DNA of 64,000 nt, from assembly GCF_000515275.1 (NCBI RefSeq), contig NZ_KI911560.1, forward strand, positions 868,001 to 932,000, in the 5' to 3' direction. How positions within the stretch are numbered: position 1 is the stretch's first letter; the number at the start of each line of letters is the position of its first letter. Below are positions 53,992 to 61,491 of this stretch, in pieces. The stretch comes from Methylophilus sp. 5. Lineage in GTDB: Bacteria; Pseudomonadota; Gammaproteobacteria; Burkholderiales; Methylophilaceae. Position numbers and translations under genes: made by a program. Under the pieces are notes generated by a model. The model was not told the origin of the DNA. It saw only the letters and a list, made by a program, of their open reading frames with translations, and ran no database searches.

Positions 53992-54990
53992 ATGAAACTT
54001 TCAACATTGATTATCGCAGCACTCGCTGTGATTAGTACGGCACCCGTGGCAAATGCAGCGAGTTCCCTGAATCTGGCAAACTACGCTGTCAGTGCTACTT
54101 ACTCTTTAGATGTTCTGAATGGCACCAGTGGTGGTATCTCTGGTCTTGAAGCATCTGCGGTTACCTACGCTCAAGATCGCGGATCACTATTTTTTGTAGG
54201 GGATGAAGGCACTGGTGTGATCGAAATGTCATTGACTGGCCAGACATTGGGCTATATGAACTTTGATTGGACCAATACAGGCAGCACTAAACATGACACA
54301 GAAGGACTGACTTATTTAGGCAATGGCACTTTAGTCGTAGGTGAGGAGCGTTTATACGACGCTTATCGCTTCAACTATAGTGCTGGCGGTACGGCAAATC
54401 TTGCTAATAACTCCGTATCAATCAGTAATGCGAACGTTGGCAATAGTGGCATGGAAGGGATTAGCTACGATGCGCGTAATGGCGGTAGTTTTGTCACCAT
54501 CAAGCAAGAAGCGCCTGAAGACATTCTTGGAGGTACATTAACCTTTGGAACGAATGGCAGCGGCGTAGCAACGATGTCTCAATTATTTGATCCGTCAACA
54601 TTGGGCTTGTCTACGCTTTCAGACGTACAAACGCTTTCTTCAGTCACTTCGCTTTCCGGCACGTCTGGTATGGACAACTTACTTTTATTGAGCCTTGGTT
54701 CAAAAATGTTGGTTGAAGTGAACCGTCAAGGCCAGTTAATCAGCTCTTTTGATCTTTCATCTGTGGTTCCACATAACGCGATTGAAGGTGTCACTATCGA
54801 TGAAAATGGAACGATTTACCTAGTGGCCGAGCAAGAGCAAGATGGGAGTGTTTCTCTTGAGGATGCACGCTCCAAACTAATCGTACTCTCATCAACGATC
54901 ACTGCTGTACCAGAAGCGAATAGCTTAGGAATGCTATTAGCAGGCTTGGGATTAATGAGTTTTATGACGCGTCGCCGCATCAAAGAATAA
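53992..54990 (+). CDS. SdiA-regulated-type beta-propeller surface protein with PEP-CTERM-like signal
   Basis: 332 aa. Signal peptide to about VANAASS, then a beta-propeller related to SdiA-regulated/esterase-like phytase domains (GLEASAVTYAQDRGSLFFVG, TEGLTYLGNGTLVVGEERLY, AIEGVTIDENGTIYLVAEQE). C-terminus VPEANSLGMLLAGLGLMSF and RRR is a variant PEP-CTERM (PEA in place of PEP). Likely co-transcribed with the lamin-tail gene. Ends at a terminator. Confidence 0.85.
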   Translation: MKLSTLIIAALAVISTAPVANAASSLNLANYAVSATYSLDVLNGTSGGISGLEASAVTYAQDRGSLFFVGDEGTGVIEMSLTGQTLGYMNFDWTNTGSTKHDTEGLTYLGNGTLVVGEERLYDAYRFNYSAGGTANLANNSVSISNANVGNSGMEGISYDARNGGSFVTIKQEAPEDILGGTLTFGTNGSGVATMSQLFDPSTLGLSTLSDVQTLSSVTSLSGTSGMDNLLLLSLGSKMLVEVNRQGQLISSFDLSSVVPHNAIEGVTIDENGTIYLVAEQEQDGSVSLEDARSKLIVLSSTITAVPEANSLGMLLAGLGLMSFMTRRRIKE

Positions 54991-55008
54991 TTGATCTATA
55001 CCCTCTGC

Positions 55009-55043
55009 AAGCCCTTACTATGTTTTATGGTAAGGGCTTTTAT
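55009..55043 (+). terminator. Rho-independent terminator after the PEP-CTERM pair
   Basis: AAGCCCTTAC, 11-nt loop and GTAAGGGCTT followed by TTATCT; perfect 10-bp stem, 19 nt after the stop codon. Confidence 0.9.
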
Positions 55044-55094
55044 CTATAAAGCATTCACTCAACTATAGTCATAGTACCTGCATCAACCCAAACC

Positions 55095-55171
55095 CCCACG
55101 CCAAGCCAACATAACGGCAAACAATTCCCACTGGGATTACCGCCGTACCATTCAGTCCCTGTTTGTTTGGT
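55095..55171 (-). repeat. attC-like repeat C (complete)
   Basis: About 77 bp. Outer arms CCAAGCCAACA and TGTTTGTTTGG, inner stem ACGGC/GCCGT, and apical AATTCC/GGGATT. The 5' arm is shared with repeats A, B and D. The element overlaps the last codons of the MFS gene, so its minus-strand orientation places it exactly at that gene's 3' end. Confidence 0.6.
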
Positions 55172-56327
55172 TAGTGGATAACTTGCATACCAATATTCCA
55201 AGCCAGCAGATAGTACTACCTAGTACGCATGTACCAATCCATCCGTAGCCCGCATAAACATAGGTTGTAGATATTGCACCTATGCCGCTACCAACACAGT
55301 AATAAAGCATATACAGACTTACCTTCCTACTATGCTCCTCAGCGCTACCTCTAAAGATAAAACTTTGATTGATTACATGAAGAGACTGACCTCCCATATC
55401 TAAAAGAATGATGCCCAGAATCAGAGCGACAAGTGATTTATCTGCAAATGCTAAAGCCCCCCACGATACCAGCAAAAGCAGCAATGAATAGAAAGTGATA
55501 CTTTTGCCATACCCTTTATCCGAGAGCTTTCCAATTTTCCCAGCCATTAATGCTCCAAGCAGGCCAAAAAAGCCAAAAGCGCCGATAGTTGTATGCGAAA
55601 ATTCATATGGCTTTGAAGTAAGTAAGAGCACCAAAGCATTCCAAAATACATTCAATGCGGCAAACATTAGCAATGCCAGCATTCCTCTAAACTGTAGTAC
55701 CTTGTCCCGCTTTAAGAGGGTGATCATTGAAATTATCAATTGAGGATAAGTAGTCTGCAGGCTTGGCTTGCGCTGGTTCGTAAGGCTATTAAAAAGTAAT
55801 ATGAAAATTACCAGCATCATAGCTGCGGAAAACAAATAAACACCTCTCCATCCAACTAAATCATTTATACCGCCCGATACTACACGAGCTAATAACAGTC
55901 CAATGAACACACCACTCTGAACAACCCCTACAACATACCCTTGTGCTTCTGAATTTGCTGCACTAGCCGCATAAGCAATGATGCCTTGAGTCATTGCAGT
56001 ACCAAGAAGCCCTACTGCGAGCATTCCAAGGTACAAATGGGTTTCAGTCTTGGATAAACTTAAAAGGATCAGAGCAACAACTAACGCTAAGATTAGTCTC
56101 AATATAAGGTTGCGGCGATTTAACAAATCACCGATTGGAACAAGAAAGAGCAATGCCATAGCACTTCCAATCTGGCTGAAAGTCACTACCCCGCCAATAG
56201 CTGCATGGCTGATCTTAAAACCTTCAGCCAAAGTATCCAAAAGTGGCTGCGCATAATAAACATTTGCCACACTTGCTCCACTAGCTATTGCTAACAGAAA
56301 AATCTGATTCTTGGACAATTGTGTCAT
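55152..56327 (-). CDS. MFS transporter (drug/arabinose efflux-like)
   Basis: 391 aa with 12 membrane helices. Motif A-like region VPIGDLLNRRNLILRL after helix 2, the N-terminal SVANVYYAQPLLDTLAEGF typical of YnfM/NepI-like exporters, and a symmetrical second half. Divergent from an HxlR regulator that likely controls it. Its last seven codons lie inside attC-like repeat C. Substrate unknown. Confidence 0.88.
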   Translation of the reverse strand: MTQLSKNQIFLLAIASGASVANVYYAQPLLDTLAEGFKISHAAIGGVVTFSQIGSAMALLFLVPIGDLLNRRNLILRLILALVVALILLSLSKTETHLYLGMLAVGLLGTAMTQGIIAYAASAANSEAQGYVVGVVQSGVFIGLLLARVVSGGINDLVGWRGVYLFSAAMMLVIFILLFNSLTNQRKPSLQTTYPQLIISMITLLKRDKVLQFRGMLALLMFAALNVFWNALVLLLTSKPYEFSHTTIGAFGFFGLLGALMAGKIGKLSDKGYGKSITFYSLLLLLVSWGALAFADKSLVALILGIILLDMGGQSLHVINQSFIFRGSAEEHSRKVSLYMLYYCVGSGIGAISTTYVYAGYGWIGTCVLGSTICWLGILVCKLSTNQTNRD

Positions 56328-56361
56328 TGAAGATTTCCGAAATAATATCCAACCGACTATC

Positions 56362-56417
56362 TAGTTTCAAAATAAAACCATTTGCATACTAAAGAATGTA
56401 GTTTTAAAATGCAACCA
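56362..56417. promoter_or_regulatory. Direct repeats in the MFS/HxlR divergent promoter
   Basis: TAGTTTCAAAATAAAACCA (56362-56380) and TAGTTTTAAAATGCAACCA (56399-56417) match at 16 of 19 positions, 37 bp apart. Likely operators for the HxlR regulator. Confidence 0.6.
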
Positions 56418-56442
56418 ATAAAGTTTAACTTTAGGCATCTTA

Positions 56443-56883
56443 ATGGCAACACGTAAGTCATTCAGTGAGGATAACTGTCCTGTAGCAAGGTCTACTGAGC
56501 TTGTGGGCGATAGATGGTCTCTATTGATTGTTAGAGATGCGTTTGATGGATTAAAACGTTTTGGAGAGTTTCAGGGCAGTCTTGGAGTTGCTAAAAACAT
56601 TCTCTCTGATCGACTTCGAAAATTGGTTGAAGCAGAAATACTCAAAACACAAGATGCCACCGATGGAACAGCGTATCTAGAGTATGTTTTAACTGTAAAA
56701 GGTAAGAGCTTGTTTCCAGTAATAGTGGCTCTTCGCCAGTGGGGCGAAAGAAACTTATACAACCCAAAAGAGAAACATTCATTATTGATCAATAAAGATA
56801 CCCGAGAATCAATCCCTTTCATGAGGCCAATTGATCAAGCTGGAAATCCAATTCTTCCAGAAAGCACAGAAGTCTCTAAATAA
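56443..56883 (+). CDS. HxlR-family transcriptional regulator
   Basis: 146 aa winged-helix protein with the family motifs CPVARSTELVGDRWSLLIVR, FGEFQGSLGVAKNILSDRLR and a conserved N-terminal Cys (DNCPV) that senses electrophiles or redox in relatives. It is divergent from the MFS gene and probably represses it. The C-terminal 25 residues (MRPIDQAGNPILPESTE) are typical of one HxlR subgroup. Confidence 0.9.
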   Translation: MATRKSFSEDNCPVARSTELVGDRWSLLIVRDAFDGLKRFGEFQGSLGVAKNILSDRLRKLVEAEILKTQDATDGTAYLEYVLTVKGKSLFPVIVALRQWGERNLYNPKEKHSLLINKDTRESIPFMRPIDQAGNPILPESTEVSK

Positions 56884-56971
56884 ACTAGCCCTTGAGTCTC
56901 CCGTAGTTACTGCCCACCTAACATTCGAGTCTGATATTAACGCTAACTAGCTCCCACCTGCCCCCCCCCCC

Positions 56972-57045
56972 GCTAAGCCAACATAACGACCAACAATCTC
57001 AGCTGGGATTAGCGTCGCAGCCTGCCCCTGTTTGTTGGGCTATGG
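56972..57045 (-). repeat. attC-like repeat D (complete)
   Basis: Begins CGCTAAGCCAACATAACGAC after a run of 11 C (56961-56971). Inner stem CGAC/GTCG, apical AATCTC/GGGATT, far arm TGTTTGTTGGGC. Compared with repeat C the inner stem keeps pairing through a compensatory change. It lies 50 bp past the stop of the minus-strand gene at 57095. Confidence 0.6.
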
Positions 57046-57094
57046 CTCAAGGCGTGCGGCTATGGGTACGGTTGGAAGCAGGGACATAAGAGGT

Positions 57095-57448
57095 TTAGAG
57101 TTGGGTTGCTCGTTTTCTTTCAGAATTTATATGACTAAGTAGAACATAGCAAAGAATTAGATTAATTAACCCCAATATAGCCCCAGCCATATTTTGACCA
57201 ATACTCATCATTGAGGCAGTACTGACAATAAGTAAAAAGAGGCATGCCCAAGAACCTTTCTTGATTACTAGCATTTTGGAGTATTTAAAAGTCTGAAATG
57301 AGCTAATAAAAAACGGAATGTAAAACATACTTGCCCAGAGAAAATTATCCATGTGGGTATCTTTGGGCCCCATATTAAATGCCATTACAGCATATGCTAC
57401 TGCCAGAATTACAGATAAAGAACCAAACCAGTAATTTCTAATTTGCAT
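57095..57448 (-). CDS. 117-aa membrane protein of unknown function
   Basis: Four hydrophobic helices (LSVILAVAYAVMAFNMG, NFLWASMFYIPFFISSF, KGSWACLFLLIVSTASMMSI, AGAILGLINLILCYVLLSHI), a basic C-terminus. Family not recognised. AT-rich. In minus-strand orientation it is followed by repeat D, in the way a gene cassette is followed by its recombination site. Confidence 0.55.
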   Translation of the reverse strand: MQIRNYWFGSLSVILAVAYAVMAFNMGPKDTHMDNFLWASMFYIPFFISSFQTFKYSKMLVIKKGSWACLFLLIVSTASMMSIGQNMAGAILGLINLILCYVLLSHINSERKRATQL

Positions 57449-57513
57449 AAATTTCCAAAGTTAAAGACTGAGGGCGCGGGCTGACAATAATCTAGTTTAC
57501 CTCACCCCAAAAC

Positions 57514-57544
57514 AAAAAAAGACCCAAGGCGTTAACCTTGAGTC
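57514..57544 (-). terminator. Terminator of the original tRNA gene
   Basis: On the minus strand GACTCAAGG, loop, CCTTGGGTC then seven T. It lies just past the tRNA CCA end, and is presumably the former tRNA terminator left behind at the junction. Confidence 0.8.
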
Positions 57545-57554
57545 TCTTTATAAA

Positions 57555-57602
57555 TGGTGGCCCCTCTGTGAGTCGAACACAGCACCAACGGATTATGAGT
57601 TC
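57555..57602 (-). tRNA. tRNA-Met 3' fragment (integration site remnant)
   Basis: The minus strand reads from the anticodon loop (CTCATAA) through TCCGT, a T-arm (CTGTG, TTCGACT, CACAG), an acceptor 3' strand (AGGGGCC) and ACCA. The 5' half is absent: sequence before the loop is AT-rich element DNA. This is what remains at one junction when an element integrates into the 3' part of a tRNA gene. The anticodon CAT could also be tRNA-Ile2 or initiator; elongator Met fits best. Confidence 0.75.
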
Positions 57603-57718
57603 TAAAATTAATGTTTTAATGAATTTTAGTAAATTTGAATAACACTTATAACTTACTGTTTTTTAGTGTATTTATGTTTTAAATTGATTTTATAAATCTG
57701 ACACAGCATTAAATATTT

Positions 57719-57738
57719 CGGCTACTATACGGCTACTA
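57719..57738. repeat. Direct repeats upstream of the integrase gene
   Basis: CGGCTACTA occurs twice, 11 bp apart, ending 17 bp before the integrase start. One helical turn spacing suggests arm-type sites for the integrase or a directionality factor, or an autoregulatory operator. Confidence 0.5.
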
Positions 57739-57755
57739 ATTTTCAAACAGTAGCT

Positions 57756-58961
57756 ATGGCATACAAAATTACTAAAACCTTAGTCGACTCCATACCCTTT
57801 CCAGATAGTGGGCAAATGTTTTACCGCGATTCAGAGTTAAAAGGTTTTGGAGTGCGCGTAGGCTCAAATAGTAAAGTCTATTTTGCTGAAAGCAAGATCA
57901 ACAATAAGACTGTCAGAGTCACTATCGGTCATCATGGCATTTTCACTGCTGAGCAGGCCAAAAACGAAGCTAAAAATGTATTAGGCATGATTGCCAGAGG
58001 CATCAATCCAAACGACATTAGCAAGGCAGAAAAAGCCAAATCTGTAACTGTAAATCAAGCCTTTGAACAATACCTAAAAGCGCGTAGTGATCTTAAGGCT
58101 CGCACCATTTACGATTACCAACGGTTTATGAAAACCTACTTCAAAGAGTGGGAAAATAAACCCCTTATCGATATATCCAAAGACCTCATAGAAAAGAAGC
58201 ATCGCTCTATAGGCGAGAGAAGCCCTGCCCAAGCAAATTTGGCAATGCGGTTTATGCGCGCACTATTCAATTTTGCTAATGGCAAATATGAAGATTCAGA
58301 AGGCAACTCAATCATAGCTGACAACCCTATCAAGCGACTCTCACAAACTCGCTCATGGTACAAAATAGAGCGCCGACAAACTGTAATCAAAGCGAGTGAT
58401 TTACCTACATTCTTGAATGCTGTGATGGAGCTTCCCAATTATTCGCCCAGCTTAAATAGTTTAGCGGTCAAAGATTACTTGTTGTTACTGCTTTTCACTG
58501 GATTACGAAGAGAGGAAGCCTTGAGCCTTGAATGGAAAAATGTTGATCTTAAGAACAAAACTTTCACCCTTCCAGATCCCAAAAATAGACAGCCCCATAC
58601 TTTGCCCTTAACGCCATTTTTACAGGATCTCTTACAAAAACGGTTCAATGAAAACGCAGGCAACAGTGAGTTTGTTTTCCCGAGTACTGGCATCAAGGGC
58701 TATATGAACGATCCTCGCCCACAAATGAATAAAGTCACGGAAAAGTGCGGAGTCAAATTTACACCCCATGATTTAAGAAGAACGTTCATTACAATTGCGG
58801 AGAGCTTAGATATATCTGCATATGCTCTCAAAAGATTAGCGAACCACAAAATGAGCAACGATGTTACGGCAGGTTATATTATTGGTGATGTAGAACGCTT
58901 ACGTAGCCCCATGCAAAGAATTACTGACTACCTTTTAAAAACAATAAAAACCGAGGCTTAA
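57756..58961 (+). CDS. int: Tyrosine integrase of the P4/DUF4102 type
   Basis: 401 aa. N-terminal DUF4102 arm-binding domain (YRDSELKGFGVRVGSNSKVY), SAM-like core-binding domain (RTIYDYQRFMKTYF), and catalytic domain with Arg in TGLRREEAL (about 249), HxxR in PHDLRRTF (about 337-340), and the nucleophile Tyr in TAGYIIGD (about 373). These enzymes integrate islands and phages into tRNA 3' ends, fitting the tRNA-Met fragment 150 bp upstream. It reads into the element. Confidence 0.95.
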   Translation: MAYKITKTLVDSIPFPDSGQMFYRDSELKGFGVRVGSNSKVYFAESKINNKTVRVTIGHHGIFTAEQAKNEAKNVLGMIARGINPNDISKAEKAKSVTVNQAFEQYLKARSDLKARTIYDYQRFMKTYFKEWENKPLIDISKDLIEKKHRSIGERSPAQANLAMRFMRALFNFANGKYEDSEGNSIIADNPIKRLSQTRSWYKIERRQTVIKASDLPTFLNAVMELPNYSPSLNSLAVKDYLLLLLFTGLRREEALSLEWKNVDLKNKTFTLPDPKNRQPHTLPLTPFLQDLLQKRFNENAGNSEFVFPSTGIKGYMNDPRPQMNKVTEKCGVKFTPHDLRRTFITIAESLDISAYALKRLANHKMSNDVTAGYIIGDVERLRSPMQRITDYLLKTIKTEA

Positions 58962-58964
58962 ACC

Positions 58965-59798
58965 ATGCAGAACTATGCATATCAGTTTAAATATTTTGAT
59001 CCCTTGAATGACCGACTACCTGACCCATTCGAGATCGAATATATCGAGCTTATCCATCGAGCCAGAAAGCTTCTTACAGGTTTTACATCTGAGCAATTAA
59101 AAGTCGCAATTGAAGAGCTAAATCAATTCGTCCGCCATCCAGACTTCAAGAATCCATATAGAAATTTAGATCTATCTACTTCGATTCCCGTAACCGATAG
59201 GGGGCAGAGTTTAGAGATCATCCCAACTGACAATACCGTTCAAGCCTTTTACTCGAATATTAACAATGTATCCCTCGCCAATTTCAATACGCTGTGTCAA
59301 TTTAGCTGGTCTCAGATCTTCGCAATGATGACTCTCTTTTATGCGGAGCTAATTGCGGGATCTATACACAAAACCAACAGTACGGAGGCTCCTCCCTTAT
59401 TCCCAAAACCAACCATTGAAAACTTATTTAAGAAAGCAAAAGAGAATCTACCAGAGGCCTATCAAGCTTTAGCTTATGCAGAAGTTTTAAGCGACCAAAA
59501 ACACTTATATGAGGTTTTGAAAACTGAAAAAGCGCGAAAAGCCTCAATACAAAAGTATGCACAAAAGTACAGCCCACTTCGAAAAAAGATTGAGTCACTT
59601 TATCTTTGCGACTATCAAAACCACAGCATGCGTTCAGCAGCACACAAAATTTTTAATAGGTTAGTGAGGGAAGAATTAGTCCTGTTTGATGAAAGCACAA
59701 ATAGGTTAACTTTTGAAGGCAAGAATGTCCTTCAAAACGATGATCCAATCAAACAATTTGAGAAGTGGATCGCAGCATTCAAAAGGTCTACTAAATGA
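58965..59798 (+). CDS. 277-aa protein of unknown function, coupled to int
   Basis: Starts 3 bp after the integrase stop, so probably co-translated. No signal peptide or convincing membrane helix; largely helical and Lys/Glu-rich, with an N-terminal DPFEIEYIELIHRARKLLTG region and C-terminal LVREELVLFDESTNRLTFEG and KQFEKWIAAFKRSTK. Not recognised. Accessory cargo of the element; a defence or regulatory role is possible but unsupported. Confidence 0.6.
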   Translation: MQNYAYQFKYFDPLNDRLPDPFEIEYIELIHRARKLLTGFTSEQLKVAIEELNQFVRHPDFKNPYRNLDLSTSIPVTDRGQSLEIIPTDNTVQAFYSNINNVSLANFNTLCQFSWSQIFAMMTLFYAELIAGSIHKTNSTEAPPLFPKPTIENLFKKAKENLPEAYQALAYAEVLSDQKHLYEVLKTEKARKASIQKYAQKYSPLRKKIESLYLCDYQNHSMRSAAHKIFNRLVREELVLFDESTNRLTFEGKNVLQNDDPIKQFEKWIAAFKRSTK

Positions 59799-59934
59799 GC
59801 AAGCAAGCCTATGTGCAATAAGCCCTCCACATACCAAAAGAAGTTGTTAGGCCGCGCATGAATGCATTATTATCCACTTAAAGACATCAACATATAACTC
59901 ATGTCTACAACCAATCAATTCACGGAGTATTTTC

Positions 59935-60294
59935 ATGACGATTGATCAGGCACTAGAACGAATCTCAAACAATAATGGGGTTATCGAGGCATACGTACTT
60001 GTTCGCGAAGCCAAAGTTTATCTTGATGTTGGGCATGATCATTATCATCCCAAAATAAATATTCGCATTTGGCTTGGTTATGGTTTAGCTGAATTTCCTT
60101 ATTTGTTTGATGTTAGCCACCACGTCCACACTCCAACGCAAGCAACTCCTTACCATCCATCCCGTGTTAATTTCGCCTCTGAAGAGGAGGCTATTGACGC
60201 AGCAATCCAGACTACGACAACATTTCTTGTTGGAGCAATTAACGCAGGACTGGAGCCGAATGATAATTGGCTGGTGCGGAATGAAGATTTCTAG
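59935..60294 (+). CDS. 119-aa protein of unknown function
   Basis: Soluble, acidic. Notable His-rich segment VGHDHYHPKINIRIWLGYGL and a later SHHVHTP, which might bind a metal. C-terminus contains EEEAIDAAIQTTTTFLVGAI. Family not recognised. CACGGAG is about 10 nt before the ATG. Lies in the cargo zone between integrase and replication genes. Confidence 0.55.
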   Translation: MTIDQALERISNNNGVIEAYVLVREAKVYLDVGHDHYHPKINIRIWLGYGLAEFPYLFDVSHHVHTPTQATPYHPSRVNFASEEEAIDAAIQTTTTFLVGAINAGLEPNDNWLVRNEDF

Positions 60295-60388
60295 CTAAAA
60301 CGTCCCATTAGAGTGTCGCTTATAGCAACGGTTTAGTAAACCTGCTTGAATAAGAGCCATAGTAGGCAGCCAGCGAAAAGGAGCATCA

Positions 60389-60760
60389 ATGAGTGATCAG
60401 AAAGAAGGAAAGCAGAATTCCATTCTTGGGCTATCTACAATTGAGTTAGCTGGCTTAACTCCTGACGAGCTTACAGGAAATGCTGTTGCAATTAAAATGC
60501 TTCTTCACTATTACCGACAACTAGTCGATGAAAACAATGCTCTAAAAAATGATAACAACACACTAAAAACATATGTTGATGCTTATGATAAGCAGCGTAA
60601 CAACTCAACTGTAGGCGCTATTCTTTTAGCAGTAAGCAACGTAAGTATTGGTTTTGGAGTCAATTTACTGACCAATGGAACATCATGGCCTGGTCTAGCC
60701 TCATTGATTGTCGGCACTACGCTCACCGCAGCTGGCATATACATCACTTTTAAGCGCTAA
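60389..60760 (+). CDS. 123-aa coiled-coil membrane protein of unknown function
   Basis: N-terminal soluble part with a Leu/Asn coiled coil (YYRQLVDENNALKNDNNTLK) then two C-terminal hydrophobic helices (VGAILLAVSNVSIGFGVNLL and LASLIVGTTLTAAGIYITF) and KR tail. AGGAGCATCA precedes the ATG. Family not recognised. The beta-flower gene follows 3 bp later, so the two probably form a unit. Confidence 0.6.
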   Translation: MSDQKEGKQNSILGLSTIELAGLTPDELTGNAVAIKMLLHYYRQLVDENNALKNDNNTLKTYVDAYDKQRNNSTVGAILLAVSNVSIGFGVNLLTNGTSWPGLASLIVGTTLTAAGIYITFKR

Positions 60761-60763
60761 TTT

Positions 60764-61078
60764 ATGTACATGTCACAGGCACGTTATCTTTTTAATACTC
60801 GCGGACAATATGTTGCTTTTGTCAGAGACGACAATGTGTTCAGTCCAAATTCAAAATGGCTTGGCTTCGTAGTTAAAGGAAACGAATTCTATTCGCCCCA
60901 AGGCCAATTTATCGGCTACATATTAGAAGACGACAGAGTTGTTCGGAAAGCCAACGAACCACCACGGCTGCCATTGATGCCACCCTTACCTCCCTTACCA
61001 CCACTGCCTCCTTTGCCACCTCTGCCGAGACTGCCTAAATTTGGACTCCCATTTCCTTACAGTGATGTTTACGCATAA
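60764..61078 (+). CDS. 4-fold beta-flower-like protein with polyproline tail
   Basis: 104 aa. Residues about 5-60 contain four short repeats of the form YLFNTRGQYVAFV, SPNSKWLGFVV, YSPQGQFIGYI, typical of the 4-fold beta flower fold. Then a linker and a proline repeat (PPLPPLPPLPPLP, about 70-90) and PKFGLPFPYS. Function unknown; the proline tract suggests an extended rod or a binding site. Co-transcribed with the coiled-coil membrane protein upstream. Confidence 0.65.
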   Translation: MYMSQARYLFNTRGQYVAFVRDDNVFSPNSKWLGFVVKGNEFYSPQGQFIGYILEDDRVVRKANEPPRLPLMPPLPPLPPLPPLPPLPRLPKFGLPFPYSDVYA

Positions 61079-61164
61079 ATATAGAGTTAAATCAGACTGG
61101 TGTAATCCTCCATAAAGAGAAACTACATTTAATAATCTTAATCTCTTATCAAAAGTGTACTTCA

Positions 61165-61190
61165 CTGAGCAAAAGTATACTTTTGCTCAG
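61165..61190. promoter_or_regulatory. 26-bp perfect palindrome (operator candidate)
   Basis: CTGAGCAAAAGTA followed by its exact reverse complement TACTTTTGCTCAG. A related half-element AAAAGTGTACTT is at 61151-61162, just upstream. Situated 83 bp before the AlpA-like gene. Likely binding site of the element's own regulator. Confidence 0.75.
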
Positions 61191-61272
61191 GTTGATATAC
61201 CTCTCCTCAGTCAATCATTCACGTATACATTCCAAAACCTTAAATTCTCGACCATGTTCAACAAACAAAGAC

Positions 61273-61482
61273 ATGGTTATGACAACTCAACTCTTAAAAA
61301 CTAAAGATGCAGCACTTATTCTTGGCCTGAGCAAGGCGTTTCTAGAACGGGATCGCTGGGCGGGCGCTAAAGTGCCTTTCATCAAAATTGGTGATCGTGC
61401 GGTGCGCTATCGCCTTGAAGATCTCAATGCATATATCGAGTCTCGCACTCGTAAATCTACAAGCGACACAGGCAAACGATAA
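61273..61482 (+). CDS. AlpA-like helix-turn-helix regulator/excisionase
   Basis: 69 aa from the ATG at 61273 (MVMTTQ; 61279 also possible). MerR/AlpA-like fold: LLKTKDAALILGLSKAFLER, a beta hairpin VPFIKIGDRAVRYRLEDLNA and basic tail SRTRKSTSDTGKR. Members activate int or act as excisionases in P4-like elements. The replication gene starts 9 bp later. The 26-bp palindrome is upstream. Confidence 0.85.
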   Translation: MVMTTQLLKTKDAALILGLSKAFLERDRWAGAKVPFIKIGDRAVRYRLEDLNAYIESRTRKSTSDTGKR

Positions 61483-61491
61483 GGCTCTGCA

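Larger units (their letters stand above)
57449..57755. other. Island left junction region
   Basis: 307 bp holding a tRNA-type terminator, the tRNA 3' fragment and integrase-proximal direct repeats, listed separately. No protein gene. Confidence 0.6.

Noticed and set aside
56961..56971. Run of 11 C before repeat D
   Set aside because: Could be a phase-variable tract, but it is not in a gene or clear promoter and may be a sequencing or slippage artefact.
57555..57602. Complete functional tRNA gene
   Set aside because: D-arm, acceptor 5' strand and anticodon 5' stem are missing; only the 3' half is present.
61183..61272. Upstream extension of the AlpA-like ORF
   Set aside because: It overlaps the palindromic operator and lacks a ribosome site; the ATG at 61273 gives the normal family length.
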